Virus record (IMG/VR): IMGVR_UViG_3300046559_000836
Coordinates: 1 to 20,580 of that record
Origin: a virus
Strand: one strand, 5' to 3'
Length of the DNA: 20,580 nucleotides
The position numbers and the translations under genes were made by a program. The notes under the pieces are model-generated. The model searched no databases. It was given only the letters and a program-made list of their open reading frames with translations, and was not told the DNA's origin. Below are positions 6,860 through 14,720 of this stretch, piece by piece (position 1 is the stretch's first letter; each line of letters starts with the position of its first letter).

Positions 6860-7273
6860 TTAACGTGAAGCTAACATTAACCAGTGAGAGTCCTGCTCGT
6901 TATAGACAAATAGAGCTATTGAACAAACGAGATCGCCTACGAAGGTTCTGATTCGGTTAGCTATAGCGGAGCCAGCGTTGTCGTCAGCTATGGTCATCGC
7001 CCCAGCGGACACATTATAAATCACCAAAATGCGTCCGCTCGAGCCAGATCCGATTCCTGTGATCGTGAACGGGTTTATAGGTCCTTTGATGTTAAGCATC
7101 ATCGCGTTAGCAACAGCGATGTTGTTGTTAACTCCATCAGCCAGAAGTAAACCATCCACAGGAAGAGCGAGCGATAGCATATTCCTTTGTAGGAACTCTA
7201 CCACTCGCTCTACCCATCCACGCACATCAGTGCCTAAGATTCGTGGGATAGGTTCCTGTGTTGGAAGGCTCAT
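6860..7273 (-). CDS. Hypothetical 137-aa virion-type protein
   Basis: After a polar N-terminus (SLPTQEPIPRILGTD) comes a short helix (VRGWVERVVEFLQRNM) and then a beta-rich domain (PFTITGIGSGSSGRILVIYN, GAMTIADDN, SHWLML). The ILVIYN..AGAMTIADDN...A..R pattern is familiar from small beta-helix or beta-sandwich proteins beside phage tail genes, where it forms part of the appendage. The ATG follows directly after the stop of the membrane protein upstream (TAA then ATG). No enzyme motifs are present. Confidence 0.6.
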   Translation of the reverse strand: MSLPTQEPIPRILGTDVRGWVERVVEFLQRNMLSLALPVDGLLLADGVNNNIAVANAMMLNIKGPINPFTITGIGSGSSGRILVIYNVSAGAMTIADDNAGSAIANRIRTFVGDLVCSIALFVYNEQDSHWLMLASR

Positions 7274-7453
7274 TTAGCTAAGCTTAACTGGCTGGGTGGT
7301 GATAGTTCTCAAGCCAATGTTACCAGCTACAAGACTATCGGTCAGGATTCCCTGCGGGATGTTGATAACTCCAGTTGTCTGCAGAACCTGCAAAATAGCC
7401 CCGATTATATTGAACCAGAAGGTTTTACTCTTCAAAATGTTCTTAGCATCCAT
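7274..7453 (-). CDS. Holin-like small membrane protein
   Basis: ATG 7453 is chosen over the ATG at 7483 because GGGAG lies eight bases upstream; this gives 59 aa. The sequence starts DAKNILKSKTFWFNIIGAILQVLQ and ends LVAGNIGLRTITTQPVKLS. The SKTxWFN..GA......GN..LR..TTQP layout is that of a widespread small phage membrane protein often annotated as a holin. One hydrophobic segment spans about residues 12-27. It overlaps the upstream glycosyltransferase gene by 11 bases. The endolysin is far away on the other strand, so holin function is not supported by linkage. Confidence 0.6.
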   Translation of the reverse strand: MDAKNILKSKTFWFNIIGAILQVLQTTGVINIPQGILTDSLVAGNIGLRTITTQPVKLS

Positions 7454-8309
7454 TATAGTTCTCCCTATACCAGATTTTAGCACGTTCGAAAACTAGTCGT
7501 GGTTCACGCCAGAGCGACGCGACATACGATCCGTTATCGAGCATCGCCTGCGGCGCCCATGAGGTTGAGAGTTCAACCTGATGATCTGGCCACATCATGA
7601 AAGCCGGTTTCTTTAGAACCGTCCTGAGAATGCCCATACCGCTCGAGAAACCAATATAACCGTCGATCTGTTCGAGAACATGAATCATACTCGGGACATT
7701 TGTTTTACCTACGATGTCTTTATACGATTCTTCTGATGCTAGGGTATGTGTCAAGTCATCCCAGAAACCCCCCATGAGCAAGATAGTGCCTCCTGCAAGA
7801 TCCTGCCACATGCGTAGAAAAAGCTTCCATTCGTCAAAGCCCCAGGTTTTCCAAGCTTCAGATCCCCTGTAGCTCGCCGCGCTGATTCCCCATATCGGTC
7901 GCGGCAGGTTTTCTATCAACGCTAAGGCGCGTTCTCTATCTTCAGTGCAAATACGAATCGGATAATGAAACTCAGTAGGAAGATCAGGAAGCCAATCTTC
8001 AAGACGCTTACCAGCTTCCAGATGCCGGTTACATTCGAGGTAGATGTTATCGAAGCCTCGGGTTGAGATATCCTTCCATGTTCCGTTTCCATTGTTGTAC
8101 CCGTGAACAGATTCAAACATGATGATGTCTTCATATTTGAACTGTGCGTAGCGAGCGTCATGGACGCCCTGGAGGAGTTTCAAAAACGGCGCTGTTCGCG
8201 CTGGCCAGCCCTCGCTCACAATCCAGTTCATCATTCCTGGAACGTTGCAGAGCTTACTATACATCCAGCTAACATCACCAATCCCGCTTGGAACATGAAG
8301 GTTGATCAC
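7443..8309 (-). CDS. GT9-like (heptosyltransferase-type) glycosyltransferase
   Basis: A 288-aa GT-B-type protein. The N-terminus VPSGIGDVSWMYSKL matches the Gly-rich first loop of the GT9 family. The C-terminal half has IWGISAASYRGSEAWKTWGF followed by GGTILLMGG, the nucleotide-sugar domain. IDGYIGFSSGMGILRTVLKKPAFMMW (215-240) aligns with the GT9 motif D.(F/Y)(I/V)G.DSG..H(L/I)A..L.KP. The usual DSGPMH is replaced by SSGMGI, so donor or acceptor specificity may differ. It is shorter than cellular heptosyltransferases (about 320-350 aa). The start overlaps the upstream GT2 stop as ATGA, so the two enzymes are translated together. Donor sugar and target are unknown. Confidence 0.75.
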   Translation of the reverse strand: MINLHVPSGIGDVSWMYSKLCNVPGMMNWIVSEGWPARTAPFLKLLQGVHDARYAQFKYEDIIMFESVHGYNNGNGTWKDISTRGFDNIYLECNRHLEAGKRLEDWLPDLPTEFHYPIRICTEDRERALALIENLPRPIWGISAASYRGSEAWKTWGFDEWKLFLRMWQDLAGGTILLMGGFWDDLTHTLASEESYKDIVGKTNVPSMIHVLEQIDGYIGFSSGMGILRTVLKKPAFMMWPDHQVELSTSWAPQAMLDNGSYVASLWREPRLVFERAKIWYRENYNGC

Positions 8310-9154
8310 AGCAGTGACCCACCTTCATTAAAGAACTTAAGCATCCCATCCCAATTTTCATCGGGAAGTTTATCCATGATTAGAACGGTCTCGTTACCTG
8401 TCTCTGCTGGCGTTTTGCCCCCGGTCGCTTGCTGCCATGCTTCGACGGTATGATATCCCAACGCCCCTGGAAGTTGGGGTGTGGCTCCTCCAAAGTAGTG
8501 AACACGAGTGGGTCCCGGTAACGTGATGCAGGCCTTACCCTGCTTCCAGCATTGATAGCCGGCCCATTCATCTAAACGCCATGTGCATTGTGGGAAGCCT
8601 CCCATTTTGGTGTAGAGGTCTTTGCTAATGGAAAAGCCTGCGCCGTTCAGGTTAATGTATTTACGCGGAACGCCTGGGCCTTCCCAGTGTGGATTCCTAG
8701 GGAGCTTTTCCAGGTAGTGATTCTCCCACATTGCCTCACGATGCGGTAATGCTCCCATGGACACGAGATCAGTAGCGTTCCAGTATGGAGCTTGAATCCC
8801 TCCAACCCAGTCACGGCCATAGGTGAGTACCCCGGCGTACTCGTTCCACAACGCTCCTTTAGGAAAGCGGACATCGTCTGGGACATAGATTATCCAGTCT
8901 TCATCAGACCATCGCATGGCGATGTCGATGATGCCTTGCATGCATGTCCATTCGATTCCAACGTGATGCTTGAGCTTATAGCCTTTACAGATCGCAGCGA
9001 TTTCACGTGTAACTTCTTCACGATCCTCGTATGGACTTGGGTCTTCAAACACACGAACCGGAATATCTGGCATGCCTGACCAGAACATGTTTTCAAGTAG
9101 GCCAGCTAGTCTGGCTGGATTTCTATACGTTGTAATCGCAATCGCGACGCTCAT
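8306..9154 (-). CDS. GT2-like (GT-A fold) glycosyltransferase
   Basis: The N-terminus VAIAITTYRNPARLAGLLENM is the first beta strand and helix of GT2 enzymes. WIIYVPDDVRF (88-97) supplies a DxD-type metal-nucleotide site. Further on, NLNGAGFSISKDLYTKMGGFPQ resembles the acceptor-side loop, and TWRLDEWAGYQCWKQGK resembles the catalytic ED..L..R....G region, with the acid at D-E-W. There are no membrane helices, so it should act in the cytoplasm. GGAG lies six bases before the ATG at 9154, which overlaps the methyltransferase stop as ATGA. With the GT9-like enzyme downstream it could build a short glycan; substrate unknown. Confidence 0.8.
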   Translation of the reverse strand: MSVAIAITTYRNPARLAGLLENMFWSGMPDIPVRVFEDPSPYEDREEVTREIAAICKGYKLKHHVGIEWTCMQGIIDIAMRWSDEDWIIYVPDDVRFPKGALWNEYAGVLTYGRDWVGGIQAPYWNATDLVSMGALPHREAMWENHYLEKLPRNPHWEGPGVPRKYINLNGAGFSISKDLYTKMGGFPQCTWRLDEWAGYQCWKQGKACITLPGPTRVHYFGGATPQLPGALGYHTVEAWQQATGGKTPAETGNETVLIMDKLPDENWDGMLKFFNEGGSLL

Positions 9155-9810
9155 TTACATCTCCAATAACCCATCGGGTTTTGTGTTAGAGAGAACTTCT
9201 CACACCACTCCATACGTTCCCAACGGTTATCGGGCTGGTCACGCATGAATCTTTGCAGGCCCCAGTATGGACCGCCAAGATCGGTGTCTTCGACAATCAA
9301 TATATCTCCAGAGATGAGTATGGGAGTCCAGAGCCTGAGCTCAGCTTCTACATGCTCATAGCTATGCCCATCATCTAAAATCAGCAATCGCTGACCGTTT
9401 TGACCAGACATAGTGTACATGAGTGAGATAGCACCATCTAAAGTATCTCGCTTGAGCGTGTCACCCTTGTTATAGGATAAACGCTTATGCGTCGGGAGAT
9501 CGTCAGTTAGATCAATATCTGTACTAACCACCATCCCTCGACCTACAACCTCACACATATCCGCGAGATAAAGACTCGTACCTCCACCTGCTACTCCATT
9601 CTCGAAGATTCCAGTTATGTTATTTTTCGATATGATCTCCTGATAGATCCAAAGATCTGTTGGAAATTTAAGCGCATTGTAACCACGGTAGTTTAACCAC
9701 GGCGGGCCGAGGGGACCTTCCGGATTTGACTTTCGATAAAATTCGTGGAACCTGGCCACAACAGGTTCTTTAAACAACTCACTCGATTGTGCAATGTCCG
9801 GAAGGTCCAC
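9151..9810 (-). CDS. CmcI/TylF-like SAM-dependent methyltransferase
   Basis: The GTG start at 9810 is supported by AAGGA eight bases upstream; 219 aa. FENGVAGGGTSLYLA (69-83) is the SAM-binding loop, VVSTDIDL (94-101) the second acidic motif, LLILDDGHSYEHVEAELRLW (142-161) matches the DxDHxYxxVxxDL signature of the cephalosporin hydroxylase/macrocin O-methyltransferase families, and LIVEDT (171-176) follows. Family members methylate sugar or polyketide hydroxyls, metal-dependently. Position directly ahead of two glycosyltransferases favours methylation of a glycan made by them, which is an inference. The usual E-(I/L/T)-G start of motif I reads E-N-G here. Confidence 0.8.
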   Translation of the reverse strand: MDLPDIAQSSELFKEPVVARFHEFYRKSNPEGPLGPPWLNYRGYNALKFPTDLWIYQEIISKNNITGIFENGVAGGGTSLYLADMCEVVGRGMVVSTDIDLTDDLPTHKRLSYNKGDTLKRDTLDGAISLMYTMSGQNGQRLLILDDGHSYEHVEAELRLWTPILISGDILIVEDTDLGGPYWGLQRFMRDQPDNRWERMEWCEKFSLTQNPMGYWRCK

Positions 9811-9822
9811 TCTTCTGTTCCT

Positions 9823-10071
9823 TTACGACTGCGAGCCTACAACGGTGCCAGCAGTGTTAGGGGTGAGCATCTGAGCCCGGGTTCCGATTGTGAGCTTACC
9901 AGCGGTGCTTACCCACAATAGGTACTCAACACCAGCAGAGTCCACAAGGGCAACATATGAAACCTTGCCCGTCGGAGCGTCGATTCCCAGGCCCTGGTTG
10001 CCTGAGCCGTCACGTGGAGAACCGACGCGATTCTCTCCACGCTGGGCATCGTTAGTTACAGAGAGAGCCAT
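9823..10071 (-). CDS. Small protein following the capsid gene
   Basis: An 82-aa product: polar N-terminus, then a beta-rich core (VSYVALVDSAGVEYLLWVSTAGKLTIGTRA) ending in TPNTAGTVVGSQS. This LW(V)...G.L.IGT....T...GTVVG.Q layout is typical of a short protein often found just after phage capsid genes. GGGAGC lies about eight bases upstream of the ATG, next to the capsid stop. It may be a minor head or decoration component; no function is established here. Confidence 0.6.
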   Translation of the reverse strand: MALSVTNDAQRGENRVGSPRDGSGNQGLGIDAPTGKVSYVALVDSAGVEYLLWVSTAGKLTIGTRAQMLTPNTAGTVVGSQS

Positions 10072-10074
10072 AGC

Positions 10075-10983
10075 TCACGCTCCCTGCGAGCCGAAGCTCC
10101 CACGCCAGTCGCCAGCGCCAACGGAGAAGCGCTGGAAAGACTTATACTTCGCGTCGCCGGTATCGAAGTCATCGTCGTTCTGGAAGCGAAGCTCGGTTCG
10201 GGTAACGAAGTTAAAATCATGGTCAGACTTATCAGCGAACACGAACCACGAGTCAGTGTCAGTCAGATATCGAACCATACATTCAGTAAAGTTCTCCATC
10301 CGGACTGCGTTGACTTCGTTGTTGTTCGTGTACGGGCGATACTCGGACCCGAGGATTTCCCGGACCGCCTGCTTGGTGCCAGGCGGGTACACGATCATCC
10401 GAGGATGAAGCGTGATCGGGAAGCCAAGTTCATCGACCAGGTTATCGAACAACAGCACCGCAGCTTCAAGAGCCGCAACACCGAAGTCCGCATCGGTCGA
10501 TGCACGGTTAGCGAGCGTTCCACCACCAAGCAACGTATGCGCGGTGTTGAACAAAGCCTCGTTAGAACCGTTCTTCGTGAAGCCGAATTCGGTGGAGAAG
10601 CCGTTGTTCAGAACGTTAAACGCCCGAACCTCGCGAACGTTTCGCGCGGCCTTTCCAAGCTCCTTCGGCATCTTCTTCATAGGTCCATAGAGATCGTCTT
10701 CCCACATCTCCATGGTAACACGGAAGCCAAGGCCGAAGCTGATGTGGGTGTAGCGCTTCTTTCCACCCTGCTTAGGCTCTTGGTAAGTGATCGGGGTTCC
10801 CTCAGGCTTCTCCGGCATGGAGCCCAAGCCGACCAGCTCGAGGTCTTCCTCGAAGTTTCGGGTGCTAGTTCCGAGGTTAAACACCTGTGTGTACTGAGTA
10901 TCTACCTCTTTGTAGCTCTGGAAGAAGATCTTCCGCAAGCCGGGAACTAGAAGCTGACTAAACTGTCCAGTGTTAGTAGGCAT
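10075..10983 (-). CDS. Major capsid protein (Mu gpT / HK97-fold type)
   Basis: A 302-aa protein in the expected place after scaffold and decoration genes. It begins MPTNTGQFSQLLVPGLRKIF, with the early helical region typical of gpT-like capsid proteins. FNLGTSTRNFEEDLELVGLG follows, then ITYQEPKQGGKKRYTHISFG with F.VTMEMWEDDLYG, the segment resembling the E-loop and spine-helix region of this group. The C-terminal half has NTAHTLLGG, PRMIVYPPG and DSWFVFADKSDHDFNF, and ends FSVGAGDWRG. No protease or delta domain is visible, so the scaffold is separate. GAGGA lies about seven bases before the ATG. It forms the icosahedral head lattice. Confidence 0.88.
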   Translation of the reverse strand: MPTNTGQFSQLLVPGLRKIFFQSYKEVDTQYTQVFNLGTSTRNFEEDLELVGLGSMPEKPEGTPITYQEPKQGGKKRYTHISFGLGFRVTMEMWEDDLYGPMKKMPKELGKAARNVREVRAFNVLNNGFSTEFGFTKNGSNEALFNTAHTLLGGGTLANRASTDADFGVAALEAAVLLFDNLVDELGFPITLHPRMIVYPPGTKQAVREILGSEYRPYTNNNEVNAVRMENFTECMVRYLTDTDSWFVFADKSDHDFNFVTRTELRFQNDDDFDTGDAKYKSFQRFSVGAGDWRGSFGSQGA

Positions 10984-10993
10984 AGTTTAGTCC

Positions 10994-11491
10994 TCAGCTC
11001 GTGCTTCCAAAGGCGGTGTAGTCCTGCATGAAGCAGAACAGAACGCGCCCCTGGATATCGCCGGGCGAGTCCCGACGGTCAAGGTCGACGATGAAAACCC
11101 GACTCGTAGTAGTGCCGGTTTTTGAGGTGTCGACGGTCCAGTTGTTTCCGACCTTCGTGATCCCATATCGGTTGCCGATATAGTTGAGATCCGTAGCCTG
11201 GCCAGTTGAGAGGTTCCCGACAAAGATCGTATCGCCAAACGCAGCTGCGAAGTGAGTGACATCACTCGCAGTTGCGGTGGTTACGTTATGTCCATCTTCC
11301 TCTGCAACACCCAGAATGCGCGAGGGATTCGTGCCTCCCTCGGTAACCTTACCTCCAGCTGCTGCGTCCTGGATCAGAACCGCACCGGTGAGGAAAGTCT
11401 GAGCGGACTTTTCCTGAATCGCCATTCGAAACGGCGGACCACCTGCGGTGTTCTGATACGGACGAAACGGCTGAATGTTAATAGTAGCCAT
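10994..11491 (-). CDS. Head decoration (cement)-like protein
   Basis: A 165-aa, beta-rich protein that begins MATINIQPFRPYQNTAGGPP and carries FLTGAVLIQDAAAGGKVTEGG, followed by ILGVAEEDG. This is the 'tight-turn, A.G..V......P..ILGVA' plan seen in phage decoration or capsid-stabilising proteins immediately ahead of gpT-like capsid genes. There are no cysteines apart from one near the end, and no membrane segments. AGGAGA precedes the ATG by about eight bases. Position between scaffold-side genes and capsid supports the assignment, but no specific family was named. Confidence 0.65.
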   Translation of the reverse strand: MATINIQPFRPYQNTAGGPPFRMAIQEKSAQTFLTGAVLIQDAAAGGKVTEGGTNPSRILGVAEEDGHNVTTATASDVTHFAAAFGDTIFVGNLSTGQATDLNYIGNRYGITKVGNNWTVDTSKTGTTTSRVFIVDLDRRDSPGDIQGRVLFCFMQDYTAFGSTS

Positions 11492-11495
11492 TCAG

Positions 11496-12011
11496 CTATC
11501 TCCTGCGGACTCCTGGCATGGAGCCTTCATCCTCTGGCAACTGACGCATTTTTTCGTTGAACTCCGACTCAGTCACGCTATCGCGTGCGTTCGCCGATGT
11601 GTCACGATGCTCTTCAATTGTCAGATCTCGTTGACCTTCAGCACTACTCATACGGGCAACAGCTTGCCGGTATGCAGCAGTGACACCTTGCGTCTGCCGG
11701 AGGATTTTTGCTCTCTGCCGGTTTTGACGCTCCTCGAACCTCTCGCGTGGGCAGGACATCAAAATCATGTCGCCCATCTCAATGACGGTTGAGATATCTT
11801 CAGGCTTTTTTAGTCTGGAGGTATCATCCATCACATGCTCAACGCCGGAATCACGGGAAACCTCAGTGTATCCCATGAGCTTTTTTCTGGTGATGTTTGT
11901 GGAGCTTTTACGAACCCAGCGGTAGTGACGGTTTTCGTCGAGCTTTCCATGAAGCTTGGTCCCATCAAACTGCTGCTGATCGCCTTCGTCCTTTGTTACT
12001 TCGATGCCCAT
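11496..12011 (-). CDS. Hypothetical head-module protein
   Basis: ATG 12011 is chosen over the longer start at 12056 because GGAG lies seven bases upstream and the scaffold stop is at 12013. The 171-aa product starts GIEVTKDEGDQQQFDG and includes HYRWVRKSSTNITRKKLMGYTEVSR. That segment resembles a small recurring motif in unknown phage proteins beside scaffold genes (YRWVN...R...LGYE.V). A long charged helical region follows (RFEERQNRQRAKILRQTQ, SEFNEKMRQL). It may bind head or scaffold proteins; function is unknown. Confidence 0.65.
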   Translation of the reverse strand: MGIEVTKDEGDQQQFDGTKLHGKLDENRHYRWVRKSSTNITRKKLMGYTEVSRDSGVEHVMDDTSRLKKPEDISTVIEMGDMILMSCPRERFEERQNRQRAKILRQTQGVTAAYRQAVARMSSAEGQRDLTIEEHRDTSANARDSVTESEFNEKMRQLPEDEGSMPGVRRR

Positions 12012-12012
12012 G

Positions 12013-12744
12013 TTAGCTCTCCACGTCCCGGTATTTGAGGTAGTCGTCTTCAGCAAGCCCGAGGCCCTTTGCGACTTGCTTCTCGATATCGCTAAGGGTC
12101 TTGCTCACACGCCGATCACCGGACCCGCCGCTTGGCGCTTCGACAAAGGCGCGCTTCTCGTTTTCGATTTTAGCTTCGTAGCGCATCTTGACTTCGTCGT
12201 TTACATGTCGGGCACGAACCCAGCCGATGGCAGCATCGTAAGCGCCTGGATCTGCTCGAGTTGTCGCGGGCATGTTCTTCATGAACTCATCGACTTCCTC
12301 GCCATATATATCTGCGAGGCTTTTGTCGGTACCTTCAATCTTCTCTTGCTTGAACTTATTGAAGGCTAGTTCACGATTCATACGAGCTTGGTTCTCGGCG
12401 ACACCCGCGACGAGAGGAGCTGCGCGCTCTGCGAAGTGTCGATCGAGAAATGCCTGGGGGTTTTGTGCGAGAAGTTCAGTCTGATCAATCTGCTGATGTT
12501 CAGCGAGGTTGCTTTGCTGGGTTCCCGCGCGTGCAGCGGCTTCTTGCAACGAAGCTGTAAGCTGCCCAACAAACTGCTCCGCTCCCTCAGCACGCTTTAC
12601 AGCGTTCTGAGCAATCTTCTCGAGCTCGCTATATCGAGCCTGCAACTCGGGATCAGGCGTAGGCGCAACGGGCGCATGTTCAACTTTTGAACTTTTATCT
12701 TCCGGTGGAAGGTCATTCGCTCCCGGGATCACCAGTTCTGGCAT
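12013..12744 (-). CDS. Scaffolding-like protein
   Basis: A 243-aa, highly charged, Cys-free helical protein with a Pro-rich, polar N-terminus. It has a long coiled-coil stretch (about residues 34-85, including ARYSELEKIAQNAVKRAEGA), a middle helical part (FNKFKQEKIEGTDKSLADIY) and a basic C-terminal helix (SKTLSDIEKQVAKGL). Composition, length and place between portal and capsid genes match phage scaffolds, which template the procapsid and leave. AGAGGA lies about eight bases before the ATG. The start overlaps the preceding small gene by 32 bases. There is no visible protease motif, so maturation protease is not encoded here. Confidence 0.75.
   Translation of the reverse strand: MPELVIPGANDLPPEDKSSKVEHAPVAPTPDPELQARYSELEKIAQNAVKRAEGAEQFVGQLTASLQEAAARAGTQQSNLAEHQQIDQTELLAQNPQAFLDRHFAERAAPLVAGVAENQARMNRELAFNKFKQEKIEGTDKSLADIYGEEVDEFMKNMPATTRADPGAYDAAIGWVRARHVNDEVKMRYEAKIENEKRAFVEAPSGGSGDRRVSKTLSDIEKQVAKGLGLAEDDYLKYRDVES
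12677..12693. promoter_or_regulatory. 17-bp palindrome inside the scaffold gene
   Basis: TGTTCA-ACTTT-TGAACT matches the TGTTCA-N5-TGAACA pattern at 11 of 12 arm positions. It lies within the scaffold coding sequence close to its start and encodes ordinary residues there, so it may be coincidental or an internal operator. Confidence 0.3.
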
Positions 12745-12994
12745 GTCTTAATTCCTCTACCTGCGTTCGCAGGTCATCCTCAAATCCGAGGATTGCTTTG
12801 AGTGCTTTGACGACTCCACGGGCTTCCAAGAATTCATTGAACTCTTCAAGCTCCGATAGATCCGACAAGGCCCTGTTGTGTAATAGGGTCAGGTATGCCT
12901 TCAGCTCCTGCCATTCCGGGCTCTTGCGGAGCCGAAGGATCACGTCCAGCAAGCTCGCCAGGGATTGTTGGCGGGCTGTTTCCATTAGATCCAT
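12713..12994 (-). CDS. Small helical protein overlapping the portal 3' end
   Basis: A 93-aa product. LASLLDVILRLRKSPEWQELKAYLTLLHNRALSDL and later ARGVVKALKAILGFEDDLRTQVEEL give the layout of a small helical protein often found between portal and scaffold (SPEW..L...L......L, then RG.VKALK.IL.FEDDL). The start has AGGA about ten bases upstream, within the portal gene. It overlaps the last 149 bases of portal in a different frame and the scaffold start by 32 bases. Function is unknown. The overlap is unusually long, but both frames look protein-like. Confidence 0.6.
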   Translation of the reverse strand: MDLMETARQQSLASLLDVILRLRKSPEWQELKAYLTLLHNRALSDLSELEEFNEFLEARGVVKALKAILGFEDDLRTQVEELRHARTGDPGSE

Positions 12995-14720
12995 CAGGTA
13001 AGATTCCTGGTACGACTAGGTCGATGTTTTTTACATCGAACGTTTGTGCGATGCGCTTCATGAGATATTGGGCGCCCTGGGCTTCACGCATGAGAAGTTC
13101 CTTAAACTCCGGTGGAACCTGGGGGTTCATGATAGCTTGTCCAGCCATCGCGAGCTTTTCATAATACTGCTGTGTGACGCCCATCAGCGCCATCAAGCCC
13201 TGCTTTTCCATCTCGCGATTGATTGTCGCGGTTGTGGCAGTTAGTTCGACAGCGACCTTAGCAGTCGAAAATTCGGGTGGGAGATCGAGAGCTTTATCGG
13301 TCAGTAAGCCATCTGAGCCCTGGACCATATATGCTAGCCCACGTGAACGGAACACCTGGTTCAGGAAGATGATATCGCGACCGACGGCTGATAGAACATC
13401 TCGAGCATCTCGGATATTCAGATCAAAGCGCCTGTTGCCCTCTTGGATAAGAGCCATCGTCGATGTAGCAGTAGCACGAGAACCAGCAACACTTGATTCG
13501 CGACCAAGCTGGTAGTCACTAACTCCCGAAGCACGCTCCGCGTATGCCAGGGCTCGAGACTCCAGAACACCACCAGATTGATAAATATCCCCAAGCTGCA
13601 TGGGAACAAGATCTTTAGCAGGATCATTGACGAGCAGCAGACGTCCTGGCCAGATTTGGGTGTTAGGTCTAACAACATTTCGCCTCCCGACAAAGAAGCG
13701 TGTGTTAGCTAGGGTGTGGTTGTCGATCTGTTGGCGATGAAGCGTGCTGAGCTCCTCTTGCATTTGCCAGAGTCTGCGCGCGATTCCGATTCCCTCAAGG
13801 CGACCTTCACGTTCAGTAAACTTCGATTTACGAAGCGGACGGAAGCCATAAGGGTTATAGACACATCGGCAGATCTTTTTCAGCTGGCGATGGTAGACGA
13901 CCAAAATCGGAATCGGGATTCTAGAGGGACCAAGAGGAAAGTCCATCCAGAACTCATACATCACATTGATTTTTTCAATTCCTGAAGTTGAAGCCATGCG
14001 CGATGACTTCATAGCTTCATGGTATTCGTTTGAATCCTCCTTTGCGTGGATTGCTTTGTCGATGTCGATATCGTATACGTTATCACGGCGGCGAAGGCGA
14101 AGCTGGTTGTTTGTTAAACGGATTCTATGTGCGATCCATTCAGCTTGGGTTTCGTTTTCAACGCCGGACTGGGTGATAACGTCGCGATTGAGGATATGAT
14201 AAACGTTAGGCCTACGGACAATTTCATCGTCAAAGACGATTCCACCGGTAGGTGAAGGCTTATAGCTCGGGTTTCTATAGACTTCCCAGCCAACTTTATA
14301 CCACGACCAACCGTATTTAACCAGTTCGATTACGTTGGTTCGAACTGCGTTGTAGAGCTGGTACTCGCTCTTGCGCGACCATTCCATGTAATCTTGAAGC
14401 GGGCGCGCTATGAGCTCAGTCTCTTTACGCAAAGCACGGATCGTCCAGAACGGATCGGTCATGAAGATCGTGTTAACGACCCGAGCGACGATGCTATCGA
14501 CCGTGATCCCGATCAGCGGAATCTCGATGTTCGCTGCGCCGGGCCACGGAAATGAACGCTTCATCTGTTTGGGATCGCCAACGTAAGCGCGGTCCCATTC
14601 GTTCAGCCGTTGCTCGCGCTCAACATGATCATCAAGCGCCTCGTCAAGCTCCTTCTCGATATAATCCTGAAGCTCCTTAAGCTCAGCTTCGGATAGATCT
14701 ACTTTAGTTCCGGGGATCAT
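12846..14720 (-). CDS. Portal protein
   Basis: A 624-aa protein. The N-terminal acidic helix is followed by LNEWDRAYVGDPKQMKRSFPWPGAANIEIPLIGITVDSIVARV (39-81), the 'FPWPGAAN..IPLIG...D.i.AR' block typical of large portal proteins in unclassified tailed phages. The core has DVITQSGVENETQAEWIAHRIRL and a helical stem. It ends in a Pro/Gly-rich tail (PTIPGELAGRDPSAPQEPGM). It forms the dodecameric ring at one head vertex where DNA is packed and to which the tail binds. No ribosome-binding site precedes the ATG, which overlaps a short upstream ORF as ATGA and lies inside an inverted repeat. Confidence 0.88.
   Translation of the reverse strand: MIPGTKVDLSEAELKELQDYIEKELDEALDDHVEREQRLNEWDRAYVGDPKQMKRSFPWPGAANIEIPLIGITVDSIVARVVNTIFMTDPFWTIRALRKETELIARPLQDYMEWSRKSEYQLYNAVRTNVIELVKYGWSWYKVGWEVYRNPSYKPSPTGGIVFDDEIVRRPNVYHILNRDVITQSGVENETQAEWIAHRIRLTNNQLRLRRRDNVYDIDIDKAIHAKEDSNEYHEAMKSSRMASTSGIEKINVMYEFWMDFPLGPSRIPIPILVVYHRQLKKICRCVYNPYGFRPLRKSKFTEREGRLEGIGIARRLWQMQEELSTLHRQQIDNHTLANTRFFVGRRNVVRPNTQIWPGRLLLVNDPAKDLVPMQLGDIYQSGGVLESRALAYAERASGVSDYQLGRESSVAGSRATATSTMALIQEGNRRFDLNIRDARDVLSAVGRDIIFLNQVFRSRGLAYMVQGSDGLLTDKALDLPPEFSTAKVAVELTATTATINREMEKQGLMALMGVTQQYYEKLAMAGQAIMNPQVPPEFKELLMREAQGAQYLMKRIAQTFDVKNIDLVVPGILPDGSNGNSPPTIPGELAGRDPSAPQEPGMAGAEGIPDPITQQGLVGSIGA

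Noticed and set aside
10219-10950. Plus-strand 243-codon frame
   Set aside because: It is antisense to the major capsid gene, is highly Arg/His/Leu-biased, and has no recognisable family; a typical shadow frame.
12004-12369. Plus-strand 121-codon frame
   Set aside because: Opposite to the scaffold gene; the hydrophobic runs result from complementing charged-helix codons.
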